Source of the DNA: Desulfacinum infernum DSM 9756 | Lineage (GTDB): Bacteria; Desulfobacterota; Syntrophobacteria; Syntrophobacterales; DSM-9756 | Direction: 5' to 3' | Assembly (NCBI RefSeq): GCF_900129305.1 | Contig: NZ_FQVB01000015.1 | Location: 38,763 to 102,762, forward strand | DNA: 64,000 nt | In this document: piece after piece, positions 1 to 9,229 of the stretch | Numbering within the stretch: position 1 is the first letter of the stretch | Layout of the letters: every line of letters starts with the position of its first letter | Translations under genes and position numbers: made by a program | Notes under the pieces: model-generated | Databases searched by the model: none | Told to the model about the DNA's origin: nothing | The model's input: only the letters and a program-made list of their open reading frames with translations

Positions 1-234
1 CTCGTCTACGCCTGGCAGCCCGATAACGTCTATTTTTCCCACGCGGCCCACACGGAAGAGCAGGGCATCGAATGTGTCCGCTGCCACCGGGACGTGAGCG
101 CCGAAGAGAAGATGCCCGTCTACAAGGAGAACCGCATCACCGGCTACAGCAAGAACACCATGAAGATGGTGGAATGCGAAAAGTGCCATGCCGAAAAGGG
201 CGCCAGCAACTCGTGCCACATCTGCCACAAGTAG
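1..234 (+). CDS. qrcA: QrcA-like multihaem cytochrome c, C-terminal part (cut by window edge)
   Basis: The reading frame is open from the first base to TAG at 232-234, so only the last 77 residues are present. Three CxxCH haem-binding motifs are visible (CVRCH, CEKCH, CHICH) with further histidines that could be axial ligands. It is followed 75 bp downstream by the molybdopterin-like, Fe-S and NrfD-type genes in the order known for the Qrc menaquinone reductase of sulfate reducers. There the periplasmic cytochrome subunit exchanges electrons with type I cytochrome c3. The name rests on this gene order; the missing N-terminus should carry a signal peptide and the other haem motifs. Another multihaem cytochrome is possible if the upstream part differs. 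Confidence 0.75.
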   Translation, partial: LVYAWQPDNVYFSHAAHTEEQGIECVRCHRDVSAEEKMPVYKENRITGYSKNTMKMVECEKCHAEKGASNSCHICHK

Positions 235-309
235 TGGGCAAACCCGGAATTTTGACGGATTTCATATCGAGGCCACAGGTCTGAACCGACCGAACGCGAG
301 GGATTTGGA

Positions 310-2712
310 ATGAGTCTAGGGCGAAGAGCTTTTCTACAGTTTGTGGGTGGTGCCATAGGCGGAACCCTGCTGACCCCCATCCCCTGGAAGCTGGCAGACG
401 ACTCCGCCATTTGGACCCAGAACTGGTCCTGGCGCCCCTCTCCGGAACGCGGGGAGATCACGGAGACCACCGGCACCTGCCTCCTGTGCCCCGGGGGCTG
501 CGGCATCCAGGCTCGATTGGTCAACGGCCACCGGGCCATCTATGTCAAAGGCAACCCGGATCATGCGGTGAGCCGCGGCGGTCTCTGCCCCGTGGGAGCG
601 GCCGGCTTGCAGTACCTTTATGCCCCCTACCGAATCACCCAGCCCCTGAAGCAGACGGGAAAACGGGGCGATCCCCAAGGGTTCCAGCCCATCGCCTGGA
701 ACGAGGCTCTGAAGATCGTCGCCGACAAGCTCGCGGCCGTCCGCAAAAAGGGCCTACCCCACACAGTGGCCTGCATCACCGGCCAGGACCGCTCCAGTGT
801 GACGGACCTGTGGAAGCAGTTCTTCGCCGCCTACGGCTCGCCCAACCTCTACACCATGCCCCGGCACAGCGACAGCACGCGCCTCGCCGTGGCCCTTGCC
901 ACCGGGTATGACGCCGACTTGGGCTTCCACCTGGAAAAGGCCACCTACGTGCTCAACTTCGGGGCGCCCCTGCTGGAAGGCTGGGCCGCCCCGGTGCGGA
1001 TCCAGCAGATTTTCTCCCGCTGGCAGACGGAGCAGCCCGGGCTACCCAAGACGGAACTGGTCCATGTGGAATCCCGCTGCTCTCTCACCGCCTCCAAGGC
1101 CGATCGCTGGATCGCTTGCAAACCCGGCACCGAGGCCGCTCTGGCCCTGGGAATCGCCCACGTGCTCATCCGGGAAAAGCTTTACGATGCCGCCTTCGTC
1201 TCCGAGAAGGTCTTCGGGTTCGAAGACTGGACCGATGCCGCGGGAGCCCTGCGAAAGGGCTTCAAAGCCCTGGTCCTGGCCAAGTACTCCCCCAAGGACG
1301 TGGCGGCCGTCACGGGGGTGGACGCCCAGGTCATCCAGGAGCTGGCCCGCGAGCTGGCCCGGCAGAAGAACGCCGTGGTTCTCTGGGGACAGTCCTCGGA
1401 CACGCCCAACAACCTGTACCACGACCTGGCCTTCCTGGCTCTCAATGCTCTGATCGGAGCCCTGTCCGACAAGGCCATGGTCTCCCTGGTTCCCTCGCAG
1501 CCGTGGCAGGCGCTGCCGGAACCCGCCATGGACCTGGAGGCCTTCAAGGGACTGGGCCAGAAGCCGCTGGGACAGCCCACGTCGGTCCCCAAAACCAAGG
1601 TGCGTCCCAACACCCTGCACGCCTTCCTCAACGCGCTGGCCAACGGGGAAGAGTATCCCATCGAGCTCCTGTTTGTGCACGAAGCCAACCCCGCCTATGG
1701 GCTGTCGGAAAACACCTTGGCCGTGCAGGCCCTCCAGAAGGCGGGCATGGTCGTCTCCTTCGCCAGTTATCTGGACGAAACGGCCGCGTACGCCGACCTT
1801 ATCCTTCCCAACCACAACGCCTTTGAGCGGCTGGACGACGTGATCGGGCTTCCCGGGGCTCCCTTCGCCTTCTACGCGGTGGCCACCCCCATCCTGAAGC
1901 CCCACTACGACACCAAGTCCACCGGGGACGTGGTGCTGGGGCTCGCCAAGACGCTGGGCGGCACCGTGGCCCAAAGCCTTCCCTGGAAGAATTACGAGGA
2001 AGTGCTGAAACTCCGGGCGGCCAAAATCGCCGAGGGGGCCACCGGGCTGCTCGTGGATGCGACTTTCGATCCGGCATCCGTAGAGCCCGGCGTTTCCCTG
2101 AGGGCCAACTTCAAGAAAGCCGCCGACGTGTGGAAGAAGCTCACCGCCGGGAGCTGTTGGGTCGAGGCGCCTCAGGCCTTGGATGCCTGCACCACCCCGT
2201 CGGGCCGCTTCGAGCTGGCGTGCCAGGGCCTTCTCGCCAGCGTGTCCACCAACGCGGGCGACGAGCTCTTCATGGCCCACTACAAGCCCTTGCCGCCGTC
2301 GGGCAATGCCGGCGAGCTGCCTCTCCTCCTCACCACGTACCGGTCCCTCAGTCTGGCGCCGGGCTACGTTCCCAATGCGCCGTTCATGAACAAGCTCCTC
2401 CCCGACGACCTCCTTTTGAAGCAAGACGTCTTCGTGGAGGTTCATCCAGAAACCGCACGGAAGCTCGGCCTGCGGCACAAGGCCAAAGCCGTCCTCAAGA
2501 CCCCGCTGGGAGAGGCCCCGGTTCGCGTTCGGGTGGCTCCCACCGTCCCGGCGGATGTGGTGGCCCTGCCGGAAGGGCTGGGACATACCGCCTACGACGA
2601 GTACGTCCAGGGCAAGGGCGTCAACGCCAACAGCCTGGTTGAGGTACATCTGGATCCGGTGACGGGACTGGGAACCGTTTGGGCCACCAGAGCCCAGTTG
2701 CGCTTAGCCTAA
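310..2712 (+). CDS. qrcB: QrcB, molybdopterin-oxidoreductase-like subunit of menaquinone reductase
   Basis: 800 residues starting at ATG 310 behind a GAGGG site. The N-terminus has a twin-arginine signal (RRAFLQ) and a hydrophobic stretch, so export by Tat is expected. A cysteine cluster of the molybdopterin-family Fe-S type follows (CLLCPGGC near residue 60, and a further Cys in GGLCPVGA near residue 95). The rest fits the large-subunit fold of the molybdopterin oxidoreductase family, with a C-terminal beta-barrel region. In characterised Qrc complexes this subunit is reported to lack molybdenum and to act as an electron-transfer scaffold. It sits 15 bp before the Fe-S subunit gene in a four-gene operon. 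Confidence 0.88.
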   Translation: MSLGRRAFLQFVGGAIGGTLLTPIPWKLADDSAIWTQNWSWRPSPERGEITETTGTCLLCPGGCGIQARLVNGHRAIYVKGNPDHAVSRGGLCPVGAAGLQYLYAPYRITQPLKQTGKRGDPQGFQPIAWNEALKIVADKLAAVRKKGLPHTVACITGQDRSSVTDLWKQFFAAYGSPNLYTMPRHSDSTRLAVALATGYDADLGFHLEKATYVLNFGAPLLEGWAAPVRIQQIFSRWQTEQPGLPKTELVHVESRCSLTASKADRWIACKPGTEAALALGIAHVLIREKLYDAAFVSEKVFGFEDWTDAAGALRKGFKALVLAKYSPKDVAAVTGVDAQVIQELARELARQKNAVVLWGQSSDTPNNLYHDLAFLALNALIGALSDKAMVSLVPSQPWQALPEPAMDLEAFKGLGQKPLGQPTSVPKTKVRPNTLHAFLNALANGEEYPIELLFVHEANPAYGLSENTLAVQALQKAGMVVSFASYLDETAAYADLILPNHNAFERLDDVIGLPGAPFAFYAVATPILKPHYDTKSTGDVVLGLAKTLGGTVAQSLPWKNYEEVLKLRAAKIAEGATGLLVDATFDPASVEPGVSLRANFKKAADVWKKLTAGSCWVEAPQALDACTTPSGRFELACQGLLASVSTNAGDELFMAHYKPLPPSGNAGELPLLLTTYRSLSLAPGYVPNAPFMNKLLPDDLLLKQDVFVEVHPETARKLGLRHKAKAVLKTPLGEAPVRVRVAPTVPADVVALPEGLGHTAYDEYVQGKGVNANSLVEVHLDPVTGLGTVWATRAQLRLA

Positions 2713-2727
2713 CAGGGGATAACACCG

Positions 2728-3492
2728 ATGAGTGGAAATGCACATTCTGGACATGCGGAAAGCAAGGTCCGCTACGGCATGGTTATCGACCTAGACAAGT
2801 GCACGGGGTGCGGAGCGTGCGCCGTGGCTTGTCAGCAGGAGAACAACGTCTCCTTCCGACCGGATGAGAGCGACAAGCTGCGCACCATCGCCTGGATGAC
2901 CTTGTACCGTCTCGACAACGGCAAGGATTACCCGGAGCACCGGGAGGCCATGTTGCCGCGCCCCTGCATGCAGTGCGACTCCCCGCACCATTCGCCGTGC
3001 ACCTTCGTCTGCCCGGTCAACGCCACGGTGCGGGACGAGCACACCGGGATCGTGGATCACATCGCCGTGCGCTGCATCGGCTGCCGCTACTGCATGGTGG
3101 CCTGCCCCTACCATGCCCGGAGTTTCAACTGGTGGGATCCCAAGTGGCCCAAGACCATGGAGGCCATGCTTTCTCCCGAGGTGAGTCCGCGCATGCGCGG
3201 TGTGGTGGAAAAGTGCACCTTCTGCCACCACCGGCTCAACCGGGCCCGGGACCGGGCGCGTATCAACGGAGAGGACCCCGACGGGGTCGTTTACACGCCG
3301 GCCTGCGCGGAAGCCTGCCCCACCGGCGCCATCACCTTCGGGAACCTCAGGGACCCCCACAGCGACGTGGCCAGGCTTGCCAAGGATCCGCGGGCCTTCC
3401 GGATTCTGGAAAAGCTCCACACGGAACCCAAGGTCTACTACCTCAGTTCCGACCAATGGATCCATAAGCAGTCGGACAACGATCTGTCTTAA
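2728..3492 (+). CDS. qrcC: QrcC, four-cluster ferredoxin-type subunit
   Basis: 254 residues with many cysteines in the pattern of DmsB/NrfC-type electron-transfer subunits: CTGCGACAVAC near residue 27, CMQCDSPHHSPC near residue 80, CIGCRYCMVACP near residue 115, CTFCHH near residue 165 and CAEACPTGA near residue 195. These are enough for several [4Fe-4S] clusters. There is no signal peptide; related subunits are carried across the membrane with the Tat partner, here QrcB. It should pass electrons between QrcB/QrcA and the quinone site on QrcD. The start is supported by an AGGGG site and 15-bp spacing to qrcB. Confidence 0.88.
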   Translation: MSGNAHSGHAESKVRYGMVIDLDKCTGCGACAVACQQENNVSFRPDESDKLRTIAWMTLYRLDNGKDYPEHREAMLPRPCMQCDSPHHSPCTFVCPVNATVRDEHTGIVDHIAVRCIGCRYCMVACPYHARSFNWWDPKWPKTMEAMLSPEVSPRMRGVVEKCTFCHHRLNRARDRARINGEDPDGVVYTPACAEACPTGAITFGNLRDPHSDVARLAKDPRAFRILEKLHTEPKVYYLSSDQWIHKQSDNDLS

Positions 3493-3528
3493 GAAGGGCG
3501 CACCCTCAACGTCTTCGAGGAGTCGATT

Positions 3529-4770
3529 ATGGACAAGGCATTGATACCGGAAGGTGTAAAACGCTGCCCACTGCCGGTCTTCGGCCTCTGGATGCTGGTC
3601 CTCTTCGCCGTCATCGCCTGGGGCGTCTATGCAGGCCTGACGGTTCTCATCAAGGGCCTCCATGTCACAGGACTCAACAACTACTTCGGTTTCGGCCTCT
3701 ACATCTGCGTGGACCTGGGAATCATCGCCTTGGGCGCCGGGGCCTTCTTTTCCGGGTTCATGTACTACGGCCTTTCCCGGTTCTTCCCACAGCTCAAGGA
3801 GCTCCATAAAATCATCAACCTGGCCGTCATTGTGGGGTTCTGCTGCTACACGGGCGCGTTGCTGGTGCTCCTTCTGGAAATCGGCCAGCCGCTCAGGGGC
3901 TGGTTCGGCTACTGGCACGCCAACGTCCACTCCATGCTCACGGAAGTGATCTTCTGCATTTCGTGCTACGCCATTGTCCTGGTGATCGAGTTCGTGCCCA
4001 TCATCTTGGAAAACCGCAAGCTGGACGCCGTGAAGCCTTTGCACATCTTCGGCCACAATCTCCATGAGATCATGGCCATCTTTGCCATGACGGGCACCTT
4101 CCTGAGCTTCTTCCACCAGGGGTCCCTGGGCGGCGTTCCCGGCGTCATGTTCGCCCGCCCGTTCGCCTATCGCGAAGGCTTCTTCGTGTGGCCCTGGACC
4201 TTCTTCCTCTTCACCCTGTCGGCCATGGCCTGCGGCCCGGCCTTCACGGCCCTCATCTGCCGGCTCATGGAGAAGGTTACCCGCAAGCAGCTGGTGGACC
4301 GCAGCGTCTACGAACTGATCGGGAAGATCGAAGGGGTCCTGCTCCTCATCTATCTCATTCTAAAGGGTCTGGACACTCTCTACTGGGCCCTGGACACGGC
4401 GCCGGGCTTCGGCCTGAAGCTGAGCGATTTTTACAAGGAACCTTACGGGATGTGGCTCTTGGTCGCCGAGCTGGGGATTTGCGGTGTCATTCCCGTGATC
4501 CTGCTCCTCACCCCCCAGGCCCGCAAGGTCAACGGCCTCCTCTTCTTGGCCTTCTTCCTGGATTGCGCCGGGATCGTCATCAATCGGTTCGCCATGACCG
4601 TGGAAGCCCTGGCCATTCCGGTCATGCCCTTCGACCAATGGGCCGTCTACATCCCCACCTGGGCCGAGTGGGCGCCGTGCATTGCCATGCTCGCCTATGG
4701 GGCGGTGATCGTCTCCCTGTCGTACCGGTACCTGCCCATCTTTCCCCGGGAACGGGAACTCAACCCTTAA
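3529..4770 (+). CDS. qrcD: QrcD, NrfD/PsrC-type integral membrane subunit
   Basis: 413 residues, strongly hydrophobic with about ten predicted membrane spans. It begins at ATG 3529 behind GAGGAG. The layout matches NrfD/PsrC-family quinone-interacting subunits, and this is the last of four co-oriented qrc genes. In the Qrc complex it anchors the periplasmic subunits and carries the menaquinone site, linking periplasmic hydrogen or formate oxidation through cytochrome c3 to the quinone pool used for sulfate reduction. A hairpin terminator lies 66 bp after the stop, supporting a qrcABCD transcription unit ending here. Confidence 0.88.
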   Translation: MDKALIPEGVKRCPLPVFGLWMLVLFAVIAWGVYAGLTVLIKGLHVTGLNNYFGFGLYICVDLGIIALGAGAFFSGFMYYGLSRFFPQLKELHKIINLAVIVGFCCYTGALLVLLLEIGQPLRGWFGYWHANVHSMLTEVIFCISCYAIVLVIEFVPIILENRKLDAVKPLHIFGHNLHEIMAIFAMTGTFLSFFHQGSLGGVPGVMFARPFAYREGFFVWPWTFFLFTLSAMACGPAFTALICRLMEKVTRKQLVDRSVYELIGKIEGVLLLIYLILKGLDTLYWALDTAPGFGLKLSDFYKEPYGMWLLVAELGICGVIPVILLLTPQARKVNGLLFLAFFLDCAGIVINRFAMTVEALAIPVMPFDQWAVYIPTWAEWAPCIAMLAYGAVIVSLSYRYLPIFPRERELNP

Positions 4771-4835
4771 CGGATTTTCCCGATGCCCTCGCTTGGCCTC
4801 GGTGGAAAGCGGGTACGATCTGCCAGAACACCTCA

Positions 4836-4876
4836 GCCTTGGGCGGGGTCCATGCGACCCCACCCAAGGCTTTTCT
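4836..4876 (+). terminator. Rho-independent terminator after qrcD
   Basis: A 15-bp near-perfect stem (GCCTTGGGcGGGGTC pairing with GACCCCaCCCAAGGC) with a 5-base loop is followed by TTTTCT. It lies 66 bp downstream of the qrcD stop. Confidence 0.85.
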
Positions 4877-5099
4877 CTGCGCCCTACGGGACCATGCCGG
4901 GTGCGTTTCTTTTGCGGTGCTTGCCGGTGGGTTTTGCTCAAGGCTCCGAAGCAGAAGGTCAAGGAGACCCGCCCCATGAGGGGCCGAGAACGCCCTCCAA
5001 CGCCTCCGGAACGTCCCGCTTTCGGTTTGACACGCCCCCAAGGGGGTGTTAGCTTCAAAGCTCCCGATTGAGGTGCAAGAGCCGAGGCAACGAAGACCC

Positions 5100-5882
5100 A
5101 TGGCAACCAAGGCCCGACTGGCAGAGATTTTCGGCGGCAACCGCCACCCCAAGATCATCCTCAGCCTCACCGTGGCTTTTCTTCTCGTGCTGGAAACCCT
5201 CATCTACCTCACGGCCGCCAGCCAGGCGGGCGATCAAAGCCGCATCATCATCACCGACGCCTCCGGCGCCAAGGTGTACGAGACGACGGGAAGCACGCTC
5301 AGCAGCTACGAGAAGATGGTGTTCGAAAGCACCTTCGGTCCCTTGGAGCGCTACCGGATCCATCTCCAGACGGAATACCGCCCGTTTCCCTTTCGTGCCT
5401 GGCTTTCCGCCGCCATCGGCATCCCCATCGGCCTGGTTCTCCTGATCGCCTTCGCCGTCAAGGCCTTCTTGTCCCTCCTCTACGGGGAAGACAGCCCCCG
5501 GGCCTCCCAGGGGACCTCGGGAGCCTCCCCCGGTTCCCTCACCTCCTTTTGGCACCTTCTGAACGGAATCTCCGTTTTCCACGTGGGCGTCCTGGTGGTC
5601 GTGGGGGTCCTTCTCTTCTGGATGGTTCCCAACTTTCTGGGAGATCTGGGACGTGTCGCCGCTGGGTTCCTGGAGGAATACAGGATCCTGGTCCTCGGAG
5701 GTGCCGCTTTTTTGGCGGGCGTCTTGATTTGGGTGATCTATCTCCGTTACCGTTTATCCAAGCAGGTTCTCCAGAATCAGATGGAGATCGAAAGACTCAG
5801 GATCGAGCAAATGCGCTTACTCCCTAAGGATTCCTCCGAGCTCCTTCCTTCCCCGCAGGATGAAGCCGGCACGGACCGTTGA
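5100..5882 (+). CDS. Membrane protein of unknown function, four predicted spans
   Basis: 260 residues from ATG 5100; an in-frame GTG at 5046 would add 18 residues without clear benefit. Hydrophobic segments lie near residues 20-40 (LSLTVAFLLVLETLIYLTAA), 102-128, 160-180 and 200-222. Between the first two is a roughly 60-residue soluble stretch likely outside the cell. The C-terminal tail after the last span is charged and helical (LSKQVLQNQMEIERLRIEQM), possibly a short coiled coil. It ends 13 bp before a second small membrane protein, so the two are probably co-transcribed. I do not recognise the family. Location after qrc suggests, without proof, an envelope role. Confidence 0.7.
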   Translation: MATKARLAEIFGGNRHPKIILSLTVAFLLVLETLIYLTAASQAGDQSRIIITDASGAKVYETTGSTLSSYEKMVFESTFGPLERYRIHLQTEYRPFPFRAWLSAAIGIPIGLVLLIAFAVKAFLSLLYGEDSPRASQGTSGASPGSLTSFWHLLNGISVFHVGVLVVVGVLLFWMVPNFLGDLGRVAAGFLEEYRILVLGGAAFLAGVLIWVIYLRYRLSKQVLQNQMEIERLRIEQMRLLPKDSSELLPSPQDEAGTDR

Positions 5883-5895
5883 AAGGAATCGGAAG

Positions 5896-6351
5896 ATGTT
5901 CTTCAACCGACGCAAGAAGAAAAAAGATGAGCCTGAGGAGAAGAAGCCCACCGTCAATCAGGGCATTTTCTACCTTTACGCCATCATCGGCCTGCAGGTG
6001 CTGTTCGTCTTCGGCCTGATGGCCGTCATCATCACCCTGGGCAAGGTTCTGGCCACTCCATTGTGGGTCTTCCTTTTCAGCTTGGCTGTGGGCGTCGCCG
6101 GCATCGCCTACGTCTATCGAAAGGCCAAAGCGCAGCTTCGCAAGGTCCGGGACGCCCTTAAGCACGTGGACCTTTCCGACCGAAACTACGAAATCAGCTT
6201 CATGGGCGGAGTGTTGACCATGCGGGTCGAGCACAACCCGCAGCGGCTCCTGGAGGATCGGTCCAACCCGCTGGTGGAGGCCGAGGTGGACGCGGAGCCC
6301 GTGGAAGCTGCGGCAACCCGCCCGGCCAAGGTGGTGGGCATGTCCAACTGA
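5896..6351 (+). CDS. Small membrane protein of unknown function
   Basis: 151 residues starting at ATG 5896 behind AAGGAATCGGAAG. The N-terminus is very basic and acidic in alternation (RRKKKKDEPEEKK), followed by two hydrophobic spans (about residues 26-50 and 55-75). A soluble C-terminal part contains FMGGVLTMRVEHNP. The basic start predicts a cytoplasmic N-terminus with both ends inside. It follows the four-span protein with 13 bp between them and is probably in the same operon. No family recognised. Confidence 0.65.
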   Translation: MFFNRRKKKKDEPEEKKPTVNQGIFYLYAIIGLQVLFVFGLMAVIITLGKVLATPLWVFLFSLAVGVAGIAYVYRKAKAQLRKVRDALKHVDLSDRNYEISFMGGVLTMRVEHNPQRLLEDRSNPLVEAEVDAEPVEAAATRPAKVVGMSN

Positions 6352-6708
6352 CCGGAAGCAGCACCGCGTTTCGCGCCAAGGCGCGAAGCCGCAAAAAAGA
6401 ATCGGGCTTTCACACACCCCGGAATACAGGGGCAAAGAATCTTTCGCCCCCTACATTGAACACCAAAACGACCGCTTGACACGCAGCGCAGCCCGTCAGG
6501 GCTGCGAAGAGACCCCGGACGACAGGCGGACATTCGCGCATTTCGCACGAGTCAACGAAACGGCGAGAACTCCTTTGCGCGGGGCGAAGCCCCGCGCCTA
6601 AGAAAAAGCGAAGTTTCCTGCCACCCGGGACGGCAGAGCCACCGTCTGGCAATCCTCCGCCCCCCGCTGGAACAGGACGGCATGCCCGGGACATGGGCAT
6701 GCCGATCG
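6352..6708. other. Noncoding stretch between convergent genes
   Basis: No convincing gene is seen. It contains small palindromes: one around 6485-6510 built on cGCAGCCCgtcaGGGCTGCg, similar to one at about 24281-24301, and a 9-bp-arm hairpin (GGCATGCCC/GGGCATGCC) at 6679-6703 just after the nadB stop. The latter has no T run on either strand, so it is not a classical terminator. Confidence 0.5.
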
Positions 6709-8388
6709 TCATTCCGTGTTGTCCAGACCCCGCGGAACCCCCAGAAGCGGGATGCGGGGCTCCCGCCATTTGGCGATGACCGTATCCTTTTTCCAGTTGA
6801 CATCGTCCTTCCGGGGATGGTCCAGGTTATAGTGGAGCCCCCGGCTTTCCTTGCGCATCAAGGCACACCGTACGATCAGTTCCGCCACCAGAGCCAGGTT
6901 CTGCAGCTCCACCAGATCCGTATTCAGGGGGATGTTGGGGAGATGCTCCCGAATCTCCATGCGGATCTGGGCGATGTGCTGGCCGGCCAGCTTGAGCCTC
7001 TTGTCGGTGCGCACGATCCCCACGTAGTTCCACATGAGCCGGCGGATCACGTCCCAGTTGTGGGCGATGAGAATCATCTCGCTCTGGTTGCCGTTTCCCG
7101 TCGGCAATTCCTTGGGCCAGCTGGGAATGTCCGGGAAAGCACGCTTTCGCCACTGCTGAATATTTTCGGTACAGTGCACCGCGCCCCGATGGGAAAAGAC
7201 GGCCGCTTCCAGGAGGGAATTGCTGGCCAGGCGGTTGGCTCCGTGCAGACCTGTACAGGCGCATTCTCCGATGGCATACAGGTTGGCAATGGACGTCTGG
7301 GCCCACAGGTCCGTGACGATCCCACCGCACATGTAGTGAGCCGCAGGCACCACCGGGATAGGATCCTTGGTGATGTCGATCCCCAGGCTCAGGCACTTCT
7401 TGTAGATGTTGGGGAAGCGCTTCTTCAGGAATTCCGCGTCCCGGTGGCTGATGTCCAGATAGACGCAGTCGTCGCCCGTGCGCTTCATTTCCGTATCGAT
7501 GGCGCGGGCCACCACGTCCCGGAAGGCCAAGTCCCTGAGAGGGTGGTACTTTTCCATGAAGGCGTTCCCGCGCTTGTCGATGAGACGCCCGCCTTCGCCC
7601 CGCACCGCTTCCGAAATCAGAAAATTCTTGGCGTGCGGGTGGTACAAGCAGGTGGGATGGAACTGGACGAATTCCAGATTGGCCAGTCGGGCCCCGGCCC
7701 GATAGGCCATGGCCAGACCGTCTCCTGTGGCCACGTCGGGGTTGCTGGTGTACAGGTACACCTTCCCGGCCCCTCCGGTGCACAGCAGGGTGGCGTGGGC
7801 CGCAAAGGTGTGCACCATGCCGCTTTCCGTGTCCAGCACATAAGCCCCCCAGCAGTACTGGTGCTGCTCCACCGGAACGGAGCCCACCCGGATGGCGTCG
7901 TGCTGGATGATGAGATCCAACGCCAGGTGGTTTTCGAAAATGGACACGTTGGGATGGGACTCCACCGCCTCGATCAGAACCCGCTCGATGGCCTGCCCCG
8001 TCATGTCTTCGGCGTGGACGATCCGGTTGCGGCTGTGGCCGCCCTCACGCCCCAGATCAAACGGGCAGGCCTGGGAGCGCCCGGGCGAAAACGGCACGCC
8101 CACCTGGGCCAGCTCGTGGATCCGCTCGGGAGCCGAACGCACCACCAGCTCCACCACCTCGGGCTTGCACAGGCCGTCGCCCGCCGTCAGGGTGTCCTCG
8201 ATGTGCAACTGGAAAGAATCGTCGGGTCCCAGGGCCGATGCGATCCCCCCCTGGGCGTAGTTGGTGCTCGTCTCCAGCTTGTCCTTCTTGGTCACGATGG
8301 CCACCGTGGCGTGCTTGGCCACTTTGAGAGCGAAGGTCAGTCCGGCGATGCCGCTTCCGATGACGAGAAAATCGAAACGATGCTCCAT
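6709..8388 (-). CDS. nadB: L-aspartate oxidase
   Basis: 559 residues from ATG 8388, preceded by GGAG seven bases upstream; a longer in-frame extension to 8451 lacks a site and was not used. The N-terminus is a dinucleotide-binding fold for FAD (FLVIGSGIAGL), followed by TNYAQGGIA, typical of the succinate dehydrogenase/aspartate oxidase flavoproteins. The cap and active-site region HGANRLASNSLLE is present. No Fe-S or membrane partner genes are adjacent, which favours NadB over a fumarate reductase. It would oxidise aspartate to iminoaspartate as the first step of NAD synthesis; nadA and nadC are not in the window. Confidence 0.9.
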   Translation of the reverse strand: MEHRFDFLVIGSGIAGLTFALKVAKHATVAIVTKKDKLETSTNYAQGGIASALGPDDSFQLHIEDTLTAGDGLCKPEVVELVVRSAPERIHELAQVGVPFSPGRSQACPFDLGREGGHSRNRIVHAEDMTGQAIERVLIEAVESHPNVSIFENHLALDLIIQHDAIRVGSVPVEQHQYCWGAYVLDTESGMVHTFAAHATLLCTGGAGKVYLYTSNPDVATGDGLAMAYRAGARLANLEFVQFHPTCLYHPHAKNFLISEAVRGEGGRLIDKRGNAFMEKYHPLRDLAFRDVVARAIDTEMKRTGDDCVYLDISHRDAEFLKKRFPNIYKKCLSLGIDITKDPIPVVPAAHYMCGGIVTDLWAQTSIANLYAIGECACTGLHGANRLASNSLLEAAVFSHRGAVHCTENIQQWRKRAFPDIPSWPKELPTGNGNQSEMILIAHNWDVIRRLMWNYVGIVRTDKRLKLAGQHIAQIRMEIREHLPNIPLNTDLVELQNLALVAELIVRCALMRKESRGLHYNLDHPRKDDVNWKKDTVIAKWREPRIPLLGVPRGLDNTE

Positions 8389-8444
8389 GAATCTCCGCCT
8401 TTCCCTGTGAAAAGTCCCGACAAAGCTCCATCCGCGCGCCCTGC

Positions 8445-8473
8445 TTGACACGGTGGACTCTATTCGATTACAG
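8445..8473 (+). promoter_or_regulatory. Possible sigma-70 promoter for the HAD gene
   Basis: TTGACA at 8445-8450 is a perfect -35 box, with a 17-bp spacer to TTACAG at 8468-8473, a weak -10 box. It lies in the divergent region between nadB and the HAD phosphatase gene. Confidence 0.35.
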
Positions 8474-8542
8474 GTCTGCTGTAAAGTATTGGAAGCTCAA
8501 CGAAAATATGGTAACGCCGACAAACGGAAAGCGAAAGGGTTT

Positions 8543-9229
8543 ATGAACGATTCCGCACCCCTGCAGACGCCCCACCGGACCGAGCCCATCTTCGAACCCG
8601 GCAGCCCCAGGGTGGTGGTCTTCGACTGCGACGGAGTTCTCTTCGACTCCCGGGAAGCCAACGTCCAGTTCTACAACCACATCCTGACCCGGTTCGGCCG
8701 TCCCGGAGTGCGACGGGAGCAGCAGGATTTCATCCATATGCATTCGGCTCGCGAATCCCTGGAATACCTGTTGGGCTCGGGCCCCGAGCTGGAGGAGGCC
8801 TGGCGGTACTGCCAGAGTATCGATTTTCGGATCTTCAACAAGTATCTCCGAAAGGAACCCCACTTGGAGGAGCTTCTCGCCTTTCTCAAGCCGCGATGCC
8901 GGATCGCCCTGGCCACCAACCGGACGGTTTCCACGCCCCAGCTCCTGGAATCCTTCGGTCTGAGGGACTACTTCGATCTGGTGATCACGGCCGCCGACGT
9001 GAGCCGGCCCAAGCCGCACCCTGAATCCATGGAAAAGATCCTGCAGGCTTTCAGCGTGCCTCCGCGACAGGTGCTCTTCATCGGCGATTCCCAGGTGGAT
9101 GCCCTCCTGGCCGAGAACACGGGGGTGATCTTCGCCGCCTACAAGAACCCCGAACTCACGGCGGACATCCATGCGGACTCCTTCCGCGACATCCAACAAT
9201 GGCTTGCCTCGTCCCTGGGGGACCACTGA
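8543..9229 (+). CDS. HAD-superfamily hydrolase, phosphoglycolate-phosphatase-like
   Basis: 228 residues from ATG 8543 behind GCGAAAGGG. All four HAD motifs are visible: DCDGVLFD with the nucleophile Asp near residue 30, ATNRT (motif II), KPHP carrying the motif III Lys, and GDSQVD (motif IV). The helical cap between motif I and II is of the subfamily I type seen in phosphoglycolate phosphatases and related sugar-phosphate phosphatases. Substrate cannot be read from sequence. It overlaps the next gene start by up to 59 bp, suggesting co-transcription. Confidence 0.8.
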   Translation: MNDSAPLQTPHRTEPIFEPGSPRVVVFDCDGVLFDSREANVQFYNHILTRFGRPGVRREQQDFIHMHSARESLEYLLGSGPELEEAWRYCQSIDFRIFNKYLRKEPHLEELLAFLKPRCRIALATNRTVSTPQLLESFGLRDYFDLVITAADVSRPKPHPESMEKILQAFSVPPRQVLFIGDSQVDALLAENTGVIFAAYKNPELTADIHADSFRDIQQWLASSLGDH